A DNA stretch of 64,000 nt from assembly GCA_037783545.1 (NCBI GenBank), contig JBBELK010000569.1, forward strand, positions 186,001-250,000, written 5' to 3'. The translations under genes were made by a program, and so were the position numbers. Of the stretch, positions 13,184 to 23,150 are shown in pieces; the first letter of the stretch is position 1; each line of letters starts with the position of its first letter. The DNA is from Henricia sp. BOLD:AAB3569 (lineage: Eukaryota > Echinodermata > Asteroidea > Spinulosida > Echinasteridae). The notes under the pieces were generated by a model that worked only from the letters and a program-made list of their open reading frames with translations, did no database searches and was not told the DNA's origin.

Positions 13184-14946
13184 TCACGCAAACCGTGGCT
13201 GTCTGTACACACCTCTTTGGGGTACTCCTGAGTTGTGCGCATGCTCAGTCATTCGGACTGTCGTTAACGCACCGCAGTTTGGCTCGGCAATTTGGTCAAA
13301 GTGTGGTCCAAACGTCGGCAAATTTTGAGGTCGAAAAATGTTCCGACGAACTTCAAATTTTGCATGCCCTAAACTCTCTATATTGCGCACTTGTCATACA
13401 AAATTGACAGACTTTCGCAGGGAAATGGCAGAGAAATTTCAAAGTTTAGAAAAAACTGGGTTGAGGCTTCCTGACTGCTCTCACGCAAACCGTGGCTGTC
13501 TGTACACACCTCTTTGGGGTACTCCTGAGTTGTGCGCATGCTCAGTCATTCGGACTGTCGTTAACGCACCGCAGTTTGGCTCGGCAATTTGGTCAAAGTG
13601 TGGTCCAAACGTCGGCAAATTTGGAGGTCGAAAAATGTTCCGACGAACTTCAAATTTTGCATGCCCTAAACTCTCTTTATTGCGCACTTGTCATAAAAAA
13701 TTGACAGACTTTCGCCGGGAAATGGCAGAGAAATTTCAAAGTTTAGAAAAAACTGGGTTTAGGCTTCCTGACTGCTCTCACGCAAACCGTGGCTGTCTGT
13801 ACACACCTCTTTGGGGTACTCCTGAGTTGTGCGCATGCTCAGTCATTCGGACTGTCGTTAACGCACCGCAGTTTGGCTCGGCAATTTGGTCAAAGTGTGG
13901 TCCAAACGTCGGCAAATTTGGAGGTCGAAAAATGTTCCGACGAACTTCAAATTTTGCATGCCCTAAACTCTCTATATTGCGCACTTGTCATAAAAAAATT
14001 GACAGACTTTCGCCGGGAAATGGCAGAGAAATTTCAAAGTTTAGAAAAAACTGGGTTGAGGCTTCCTGACTGCTCTCACGCAAACCGTGGCTGTCTGTAC
14101 ACACCTCTTTGGGGTACTCCTGAGTTGTGCGCATGCTCAGTCATTCGGACTGTCGTTAACGCACCGCAGTTTGGCTCGGCAATTTGGTCAAAGTGTGGTC
14201 CAAACGTCGGCAAATTTGGAGGTCGAAAAATGTTCCAACGAACTTCATATTTTGCATGCCCTAAACTCTCTATATTGACAGACTTTCGCCGGGAAATGGC
14301 AGAGAAATTTCAAAGTTTAGAAAAAACTGGGTTGAGGCTTCCTGACTGCTCTCACGCAAACCGTGGCTGTCTGTACACACCTCTTTGGGGTACTCCTGAG
14401 TTGTGCGCATGCTCAGTCATTCGGACTGTCGTTAACGCACCGCAGTTTGGCTCGGCAATTTGGTCAAAGTGTGGTCCAAACGTCGGCAAATTTGGAGGTC
14501 GAAAAATGTTCCGACGAACTTCAAATTTTGCATGCCCTAAACTCTCTATATTGCGCACTTGTCATAAAAAATTGACAGACTTTCGCCGGGAAATGGCAGA
14601 GAAATTTCAAAGTTTAGAAAAAACTGGGTTGAGGCTTCCTGACTGCTCTCACGCAAACCGTGGCTGTGTGTACACACCTCTTTGGGGTACTCCTGAGTTG
14701 TGCGCATGCTCAGTCATTCGGACTGTCGTTAACGCACCGCAGTTTGGCTCGGCAATTTGGTCAAAGTGTGGTCCAAACGTCGGCAAATTTGGAGGTCGAA
14801 AAATGTTCCGACGAACTTCAAATTTTGCATGCCCTAAACTCTCTATATTGCGCACTTGTCATAAAAAAATTGACAGACTTTCGCCGGGAAATGGCAGAGA
14901 AATTTCAAAGTTTAGAAAAAACTGGGTTGAGGCTTCCTGACTGCTC
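13184..14946 (+). repeat. 1,763-bp HOR copy, complete
   Basis: Six monomers in the m1 to m6 order. One extra A in m3 makes it one base longer than the 1,762-bp copies. The 276-bp monomer junction is near 14274-14277. Confidence 0.87.
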
Positions 14947-16410
14947 TCACGCAAACCGTGGCTGTCTGTACACACCTCTTTGGGGTACTCCTGAGTTGTG
15001 CGCATGCTCAGTCATTCGGACTGTCGTTAACGCACCGCAGTTTGGCTCGGCAATTTGGTCAAAGTGTGGTCCAAACGTCGGCAAATTTTGAGGTCGAAAA
15101 ATGTTCCGACGAACTTCAAATTTTGCATGCCCTAAACTCTCTATATTGCGCACTTGTCATACAAAATTGACAGACTTTCGCAGGGAAATGGCAGAGAAAT
15201 TTCAAAGTTTAGAAAAAACTGGGTTGAGGCTTCCTGACTGCTCTCACGCAAACCGTGGCTGTCTGTACACACCTCTTTGGGGTACTCCTGAGTTGTGCGC
15301 ATGCTCAGTCATTCGGACTGTCGTTAACGCACCGCAGTTTGGCTCGGCAATTTGGTCAAAGTGTGGTCCAAACGTCGGCAAATTTGGAGGTCGAAAAATG
15401 TTCCGACGAACTTCAAATTTTGCATGCCCTAAACTCTCTTTATTGCGCACTTGTCATAAAAAATTGACAGACTTTCGCCGGGAAATGGCAGAGAAATTTC
15501 AAAGTTTAGAAAAAACTGGGTTTAGGCTTCCTGACTGCTCTCACGCAAACCGTGGCTGTCTGTACACACCTCTTTGGGGTACTCCTGAGTTGTGCGCATG
15601 CTCAGTCAATCGGACTGTCGTTAACGCACCGCAGTTTGGCTCGGCAATTTGGTCAAAGTGTGGTCCAAACGTCGGCAAATTTGGAGGTCGAAAAATGTTC
15701 CGACGAACTTCAAATTTTGCATGCCCTAAACTCTCTATATTGCGCACTTGTCATAAAAAATTGACAGACTTTCGCCGGGAAATGGCAGAGAAATTTCAAA
15801 GTTTAGAAAAAACTGGGTTGAGGCTTCCTGACTGCTCTCACGCAAACCGTGGCTGTCTGTACACACCTCTTTGGGGTACTCCTGAGTTGTGCGCATGCTC
15901 AGTCATTCGGACTGTCGTTAACGCACCGCAGTTTGGCTCGGCAATTTGGTCAAAGTGTGGTCCAAACGTCGGCAAATTTGGAGGTCGAAAAATGTTCCAA
16001 CGAACTTCATATTTTGCATGCCCTAAACTCTCTATATTGACAGACTTTCGCCGGGAAATGGCAGAGAAATTTCAAAGTTTAGAAAAAACTGGGTTGAGGC
16101 TTCCTGACTGCTCTCACGCAAACCGTGGCTGTCTGTACACACCTCTTTGGGGTACTCCTGAGTTGTGCGCATGCTCAGTCATTCGGACTGTCGTTAACGC
16201 ACCGCAGTTTGGCTCGGCAATTTGGTCAAAGTGTGGTCCAAACGTCGGCAAATTTGGAGGTCGAAAAATGTTCCGACGAACTTCAAATTTTGCATGCCCT
16301 AAACTCTCTATATTGCGCACTTGTCATAAAAAATTGACAGACTTTCGCCGGGAAATGGCAGAGAAATTTCAAAGTTTAGAAAAAACTGGGTTGAGGCTTC
16401 CTGACTGCTC

Positions 16411-17370
16411 TCACGCAAACCGTGGCTGTCTGTACACACCTCTTTGGGGTACTCCTGAGTTGGGCGCATGCTCAGTCATTCGGACTGTCGTAAACGCACC
16501 GCAGTTTGGCTCGGCAATTTGGTCAAAGTGTGGTCCAAACGTCGGCAAATTTGGAGGTCGAAAAATGTTCCGACGAACTTCAAATTTTGCATGCCCTAAA
16601 CTCTCTATATTGCGCACTTGTCATAAAAAATTGACAGACTTTCGCCGGGAAATGGCAGAAAAATTTCAAAGTTTAAAAAAAACTGGGTTGAGGCTTCCTG
16701 ACTGCTCTCACGCAAACCGTGGCTGTCTGTACACACCTCTTTGGGGTACTCCTGAGTTGTGCGCATGCTCAGTCATTCGGACTGTCGTTAACGCACCGCA
16801 GTTTGGCTCGGCAATTTGGTCAAAGTGTGGTCCAAACGTCGGCAAATTTGGAGGTCGAAAAATGTTCCGACGAACTTCAAATTTTGCATGCCCTAAACTC
16901 TCTTTATTGCGCACTTGTCATAAAAAATTGACAGACTTTCGCCGGGAAATGGCAGAGAAATTTCAAAGTTTAGAAAAAACTGGGTTTAGGCTTCCTGACT
17001 GCTCTCACGCAAACCGTGGCTGTCTGTACACACCTATTTGGGGTACTCCTGAGTTGTGCGCATGCTCAGTCATTCGGACTGTCGTTAACGCACCGCAGTT
17101 TGGCTCGGCAATTTGGTCAAAGTGTGGTCCAAACGTCGGCAAATTTGGAGGTCGAAAAATGTTCCGACGAACTTCAAATTTTGCATGCCCTAAACTCTCT
17201 ATATTGCGCACTTGTCATAAAAAATTGACAGACTTTCGCCGGGAAATGGCAGAGAAATTTCAAAGTTTAGAAAAAACTGGGTTGAGGCTTCCTGACTGCT
17301 CTCACGCAAACCGTGGCTGTCTGTACACACCTCTTTGGGGTACTCCTGAGTTGTGCGCATGCTCAGTCAT
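16411..17370 (+). repeat. Satellite monomers leading into the first SINE
   Basis: Just over three monomers: one with GTAAACG and GAGTTGGGCGC, one with CTCTTTATTG followed by GGGTTTAGG, one with CACCTATTTGG, then a partial monomer ending in ATGCTCAGTCAT (17359-17370), the left target-site duplication of the SINE. The same succession recurs 1,484 bp downstream, so this is the left half of a tandem duplication that includes the SINE. Confidence 0.9.
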
Positions 17371-17654
17371 GGGCGGTCGGGTTGGCGTACGGGTTCTTTC
17401 CTCGACTTTCACCTCTGGCGTCCCGGGTTCGAATCCGGGGCGTGTATGTGGATTGGGTTTGCAGTCCCTACTTGACCGCGTGGGTTTTCCCCTGGGGCAT
17501 TTCTCTGGGGGTTTTCCTCCCACTTCAAAAACTGCAACTCCTTCTTCGTCATCTCAAGTTGATAATATAGTATTGTTTAATCTAAAAAACCGTATAGTTG
17601 ATGGCTTAAAGGGCCCTTAGTTGCCGAAGATGCCATAAAATATACAACAACAAC
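17371..17654 (+). mobile_element. tRNA-derived SINE, subtype A (284 bp), copy 1
   Basis: A non-autonomous retroposon. The head (about 17371-17445) is tRNA-like with an A-box-like TGGCGTACGGG (17383-17393) and a perfect B box GGTTCGAATCC (17426-17436) flanked by CCCGG/CCGGG. A central GT-rich segment (about 17475-17541) ends in GGTTTTCCTCCCAC and recalls conserved central domains of metazoan SINEs (from memory, not searched). The 3' end is the short tail ACAACAACAAC. It is bounded by a 12-bp direct repeat, ATGCTCAGTCAT, at 17359-17370 and 17655-17666, as expected of LINE-machinery target-primed insertion. No protein is encoded. tRNA finders may call its head a tRNA pseudogene. Confidence 0.88.
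17383..17436 (+). promoter_or_regulatory. Internal RNA polymerase III promoter (A and B boxes) of SINE copy 1
   Basis: The B box GGTTCGAATCC at 17426-17436 matches the pol III consensus exactly. The A-box candidate TGGCGTACGGG at 17383-17393 matches TGGCNNA and the final GG but not the middle two bases. The gap of 32 bases is normal for tRNA-type promoters. The other seven SINEs carry identical boxes at the same offsets. Activity is not shown by sequence alone. Confidence 0.7.
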
Positions 17655-18854
17655 ATGCTCAGTCATTCGGACTGTCGTTAACGCACCGCAGTTTGGCTCG
17701 GCAATTTGGTCAAAGTGTGGTCCAAACGTCGGCAAATTTGGAGGTCGAAAAATGTTCCGACGAACTTCAAATTTTGCATGCCCTAAACTCTCTATATTGC
17801 GCACTTGTCATAAAAAATTGACAGACTTTCGCCGGGAAATGGCAGAGAAATTTCAAAGTTTAGAAAAAACTGGGTTGAGGCTTCCTGACTGCTCTCACGC
17901 AAACCGTGGCTGTCTGTACACACCTCTTTGGGGTACTCCTGAGTTGTGCGCATGCTCAGTCATTCGGACTGTCGTAAACGCACCGCAGTTTGGCTCGGCA
18001 ATTTGGTCAAAGTGTGGTTCAAACGTCGGCAAATTTGGAGGTCGAAAAATGTTCCGACGAACTTCAAATTTTGCATGCCCTAAACTCTCTATATTGCGCA
18101 CTTGTCATAAAAAATTGACAGACTTTCGCCGGGAAATGGCAGAAAAATTTCAAAGTTTAGAAAAAACTGGGTTGAGGCTTCCTGACTGCTCTCACGCAAA
18201 CCGTGGCTGTCTGTACACACCTCTTTGGGGTACTCCTGAGTTGTGCGCATGCTCAGTCATTCGGACTGTCGTTAACGCACCGCAGTTTGGCTCGGCAATT
18301 TGGTCAAAGTGTGGTCCAAACGTCGGCAAATTTGGAGGTCGAAAAATGTTCCGACGAACTTCAAATTTTGCATGCCCTAAACTCTCTTTATTGCGCACTT
18401 GTCATAAAAAATTGACAGACTTTCGCCGGGAAATGGCAGAGAAATTTCAAAGTTTAGAAAAAACTGGGTTTAGGCTTCCTGACTGCTCTCACGCAAACCG
18501 TGGCTGTCTGTACACACCTCTTTGGGGTACTCCTGAGTTGTGCGCATGCTCAGTCATTCGGACTGTCGTTAACGCACCGCAGTTTGGCTCGGCAATTTGG
18601 TCAAAGTGTGGTCCAAACGTCGGCAAATTTGGAGGTCGAAAAATGTTCCGACGAACTTCAAATTTTGCATGCCCTAAACTCTCTATATTGCGCACTTGTC
18701 ATACAAAATTGACAGACTTTCGCCGGAAAATGGCAGAGAAATTTTAAAGTTTAGAAAAAACTGGGTTGAGGCTTCCTGACTGCTCTCACGCAAACCGTGG
18801 CTGTCTGTACACACCTCTTTGGGGTACTCCTGAGTTGTGCGCATGCTCAGTCAT
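17655..18854 (+). repeat. Four satellite monomers between SINE copies 1 and 2
   Basis: The segment is 12 bp of target-site duplication plus exactly 4 x 297 bp. It includes GTAAACG and CTCTTTATTG monomers matching those at 16411-17005 with a constant 1,484-bp offset. GTGGTTCAAACG near 18015 and CGCCGGAAAATGG near 18721 are private changes. The GAAATTTTAAAG near 18740 closes the open frame. It ends with ATGCTCAGTCAT (18843-18854). Confidence 0.93.
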
Positions 18855-19138
18855 GGGCGGTCGGGTTGGCGTACGGGTTCTTTCCTCGACTTTCACCTCT
18901 GGCGTCCCGGGTTCGAATCCGGGGCGTGTATGTGGATTGGGTTTGCAGTCCCTACTTGACCGCGTGGGTTTTCCCCTGGGGCATTTCTCTGGGGGTTTTC
19001 CTCCCACTTCAAAAACTGCAACTCCTTCTTCGTCATCTCAAGTTGATAATATAGTATTGTTTAATCTAAAAAACCGTATAGTTGATGGCTTAAAGGGCCC
19101 TTAGTTGCCGAAGATGCCATAAAATATTCAACAACAAC
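18855..19138 (+). mobile_element. tRNA-derived SINE, subtype A (284 bp), copy 2
   Basis: Nearly identical to copy 1 and at the same monomer base, with target-site duplications at 18843-18854 and 19139-19150. Boxes lie at 18867-18877 (A-like) and 18910-18920 (B). It shares CTTCGTCATC with copy 1 only, and has AATATTCAAC where the others have AATATACAAC. Its spacing of 1,484 bp from copy 1 equals four monomers plus one SINE and one duplication, so it is a tandem duplicate of copy 1 rather than a new insertion. Confidence 0.88.
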
Positions 19139-22100
19139 ATGCTCAGTCATTCGGACTGTCGTTAACGCACCGCAGTTTGGCTCGGCAATTTGGTCAAAGT
19201 GTGGTCCAAACGTCGGCAAATTTGGAGGTCGAAAAATGTTCCGACGAACTTCAAATTTTGCATGCCCTAAACTCTCTATATTGCGCACTTGTCATAAAAA
19301 ATTGACAGACTTTCGCCGGGAAATGGCAGAGAAATTTCAAAGTTTAGACAAAACTGGGTTGAGGCTTCCTGACTGCTCTCACGCAAACCGTGGCTGTCTG
19401 TACACACCTCTTTGGGGTACTCCTGAGTTGTGCGCATGCTCAGTCATTCGGACTGTCGTTAACGCACCGCAGTTTGGCTCGGCAATTTGGTCAAAGTGTG
19501 GTCCAAACGTCGGCAAATTTGGAGGTCGAAAAATGTTCCGACGAACTTCAAATTTTGCATGCCCTAAACTCTCTATATTGCGCACTTGTCATAAAAAATT
19601 GACAGACTTTCCCCCGGAAATGGCAGATAAATTTCAAAGTTTAGACAAAACTGGGTTGAGGCTTCCTGACTGCTCTCACGCAAACCGTGGCTGTCTGTAC
19701 ACACCTCTTTGGGGTACTTCTGAGTTGTGCGCATGCTCAGTCATTCGGACTGTCGTTAACGCACCGCAGTTTGGCTCGGCAATTTGGTCAAAGTGTGGTC
19801 CAAACGTCGGCAAATTTGGAGGTCGAAAAATGTTCCGACGAACTTCAAATTTTGCATGCCCTAAACTCTCTATATTGCGCACTTGTCATACAAAATTGAC
19901 AGACTTTCGCCGGGAAATGGCAGAGAAATTTCAAAGTTTAGACAAAACTGGGTTGAGGCTTCCTGACTGCTCTCACGCAAACCGTGGCTGTCTGTACACA
20001 CCTCTTTGGGGTACTCCTGAGTTGTGCGCATGCTCAGTCATTCGGACTGTCGTTAACGCACCGCAGTTTGGCTCGGCAATTTGGTCAAAGTGTGGTCCAA
20101 ACGTCGGCAAATTTGGAGGTCGAAAAATGTTCCGACGAACTTCAAATTTTGCATGCCCTAAACTCTCTATATTGCGCACTTGTCATAAAAAATTGACAGA
20201 CTTTCCCCGGGAAATGGCAGATAAATTTCAAAGTTTAGACAAAACTGGGTTGAGGCTTCCTGACTGCTCTCACGCAAACCGTGGCTGTCTGTACACACCT
20301 CTTTGGGGTACTCCTGAGTTGTGCGCATGCTCAGTCATTCGGACTGTCGTTAACGCACCGCAGTTTGGCTCGGCAATTTGGTCAAAGTGTGGTCCAAACG
20401 TCGGCAAATTTGGAGGTCGAAAAATGTTCCGACGAACTTCAAATTTTGCATGCCCTAAACTCTCTATATTGCGCACTTGTCATAAAAAATTGACAGACTT
20501 TCGCCGGGAAATGGCAGAGAAATTTCAAAGTTTAGAAAAAACTGGGTTGAGGCTTCCTGACTGCTCTCACGCAAACCGTGGCTGTCTGTACACACCTCTT
20601 TGGGGTACTCCTGAGTTGTGCGCATGCTCAGTCATTCGGACTGTCGTTAACGCACCGCAGTTTGGCTCGGCAATTTGGTCAAAGTGTGGTCCAAACGTCG
20701 GCAAATTTGGAGGTCGAACAATGTTCCGACGAACTTCAAATTTCGCATGCCCTAAACTCTCTATATTGCGCACTTGTCATAAAAAATTGACAGACTTTCG
20801 CCGGGAAATGGCAGAGAAATTTCAAAGTTTAGACAAAACTGGGTTGAGGCTTCCTGACTGCTCTCACGCAAACCGTGGCTGTCTGTACACACCTCTTTGG
20901 GGTACTCCTGAGTTGTGCGCATGCTCAGTCATTCGGACTGTCGTTAACGCACCGCAGTTTGGCTCGGCAATTTGGTCAAAGTGTGGTCCAAACGTCGGCA
21001 AATTTGGAGGTCGAAAAATGTTCCGACGAACTTCAAATTTTGCATGCCCTAAACTCTCTATATTGCGCACTTGTCATAAAAAATTGACAGACTTTCCCCG
21101 GGAAATGGCAGATAAATTTCAAAGTTTAGAAAAAACTGGGTTGAGGCTTCCTGACTGCTCTCGCGCAAACCGTGGCTGTCTGTACACACCTCTTTGGGGT
21201 ACTCCTGAGTTGTGCGCATGCTCAGTCATTCGGACTGTCGTTAACGCACCGCAGTTTGGCTCGGCAATTTGGTCAAAGTGTGGTCCAAACGTCGGCAAAT
21301 TTGGAGGTCGAAAAATGTTCCGACGAACTTCAAATTTTGCATGCCCTAAACTCTCTATATTGCGCACTTGTCATAAAAAATTGACAGACTTTCGCCGGGA
21401 AATGGCAGAGAAATTTCAAAGTTTAGACAAAACTGGGTTGAGGCTTCCTGACTGCTCTCACGCAAACCGTGGCTGTCTGTACACACCTCTTTGGGGTACT
21501 CCTGAGTTGTGCGCATGCTCAGTCATTCGGACTGTCGTTAACGCACCGCAGTTTGGCTCGGCAATTTGGTCAAAGTGTGGTCCAAACGTCGGCAAATTTG
21601 GAGGTCGAAAAATGTTCCGACGAACTTCAAATTTTGCATGCCCTAAACTCTCTATATTGCGCACTTGTCATAAAAAATTGACAGACTTTCCCCGGGAAAT
21701 GGCAGATAAATTTCAAAGTTTAGACAAAACTGGGTTGAGGCTTCCTGACTGCTCTCGCGCAAACCGTGGCTGTCTGTACACACCTCTTTGGGGTACTCCT
21801 GAGTTGTGCGCATGCTCAGTCATTCGGACTGTCGTTAACGCACCGCAGTTTGGCTCGGCAATTTGGTCAAAGTGTGGTCCAAACGTCGGCAAATTTGGAG
21901 GTCGAAAAATGTTCCGACGAACTTCAAATTTTGCATGCCCTAAACTCTCTATATTGCGCACTTGTCATAAAAAATTGACAGACTTTCGCCGGGAAATGGC
22001 AGAGAAATTTCAAAGTTTAGACAAAACTGGGTTGAGGCTTCCTGACTGCTCTCACGCAAACCGTGGCTGTCTGTACACACCTCTTTGGGGTACTCCTGAG

Positions 22101-23150
22101 TTGTGCGCATGCTCAGTCATTCGGACTGTCGTTAACGCACCGCAGTTTGGCTCGGCAATTTGGTCAAAGTGTGGTCCAAACGTCGGCAAATTTGGAGGTC
22201 GAAAAATGTTCCGACGAACTTCAAATTTTGCATGCCCTAAACTCTCTATATTGCGCACTTGTCATAAAAAATTGACAGACTTTCCCCGGGAAATGGCAGA
22301 TAAATTTCAAAGTTTAGACAAAACTGGGTTGAGGCTTCCTGACTGCTCTCACGCAAACCGTGGCTGTCTGTACACACCTCTTTGGGGTACTTCTGAGTTG
22401 TGCGCATGCTCAGTCATTCGGACTGTCGTTAACGCACCGCAGTTTGGCTCGGCAATTTGGTCAAAGTGTGGTCCAAACGTCGACAAATTTGGAGGTCGAA
22501 AAATGTTCCGACGAACTTCAAATTTTGCATGCCCTAAACTCTCTATATTGCGCACTTGTCATAAAAAATTGACAGACTTTCGCCGGGAAATGGCAGAGAA
22601 ATTTCAAAGTTTAGAAAAAAACTGGGTTGAGGCTTCCTGACTGCTCTCACGCAAACCGTGGCTGTCTGTACACACCTCTTTGGGGTACTCCTGAGTTGTG
22701 CGCATGCTCAGTCATTCGGACTGTCGTTAACGCACCGCAGTTTGGCTCGGCAATTTGGTCAAAGTGTGGTCCAAACGTCGGCAAATTTGGAGGTCGAAAA
22801 ATGTTCCGACGAACTTCAAATTTTGCATGCCCTAAACTCTCTATATTGCGCACTTGTCATAAAAAATTGACAGACTTTCCCCGGGAAATGGCAGATAAAT
22901 TTCAAAGTTTAGACAAAACTGGGTTGAGGCTTCCTGACTGCTCTCACGCAAACCGTGGCTGTCTGTACACACCTCTTTGGGGTACTTCTGAGTTGTGCGC
23001 ATGCTCAGTCATTCGGACTGTCGTTAACGCACCGCAGTTTGGCTCGGCAATTTGGTCAAAGTGTGGTCCAAACGTCGACAAATTTGGAGGTCGAAAAATG
23101 TTCCGACGAACTTCAAATTTTGCATGCCCTAAACTCTCTATATTGCGCAC
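19139..23150 (+). repeat. Satellite section with 594-bp dimeric HOR
   Basis: Two monomer types alternate for most of the section: one with TTTCGCCGGGAAATGGCAGAG and one with TTTCCCCGGGAAATGGCAGAT. Most copies also carry TTTAGACAAAACTGG instead of TTTAGAAAAAACTGG, a change nearly restricted to this section. The alternation slips once near 20500-20800, where two CGCC types are adjacent. Two copies with TCTCGCGCAAACC lie exactly 594 bp apart (near 21163 and 21757). At the right end a pair with CGTCGACAAATTT and GGTACTTCTGAG recurs at a 595-bp offset (near 22480 and 23075). Confidence 0.87.

Larger units (their letters stand above)
5222..16410 (+). repeat. Satellite section built of about 1,762-bp higher-order repeats
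   Basis: The monomers follow a repeating order. m1 has CAAATTTTGAGGTC and CGCAGGGAAATGG. m2 has CTCTTTATTG and GGGTTTAGG. m3 is near consensus. m4 is a 276-bp monomer with CCAACGAACTTCATAT and a 21-bp deletion. m5 is near consensus. m6 has GGCTGTGTGTACACACC, and the following A run is one base longer. Using the m1 phase point, copies begin at 5222 (six monomers, no 276-bp form), 7006 (six), 8768 (four), 9957 (six), 11719 (five, m6 missing), 13184 (six) and 14947 (five plus unlike flank). Confidence 0.9.

Noticed and set aside
17371-17445. Functional tRNA gene at each SINE head
   Set aside because: The B box is perfect, but a convincing cloverleaf with anticodon and acceptor stem is not apparent, and the head is fused to SINE body, tail and target-site duplications.
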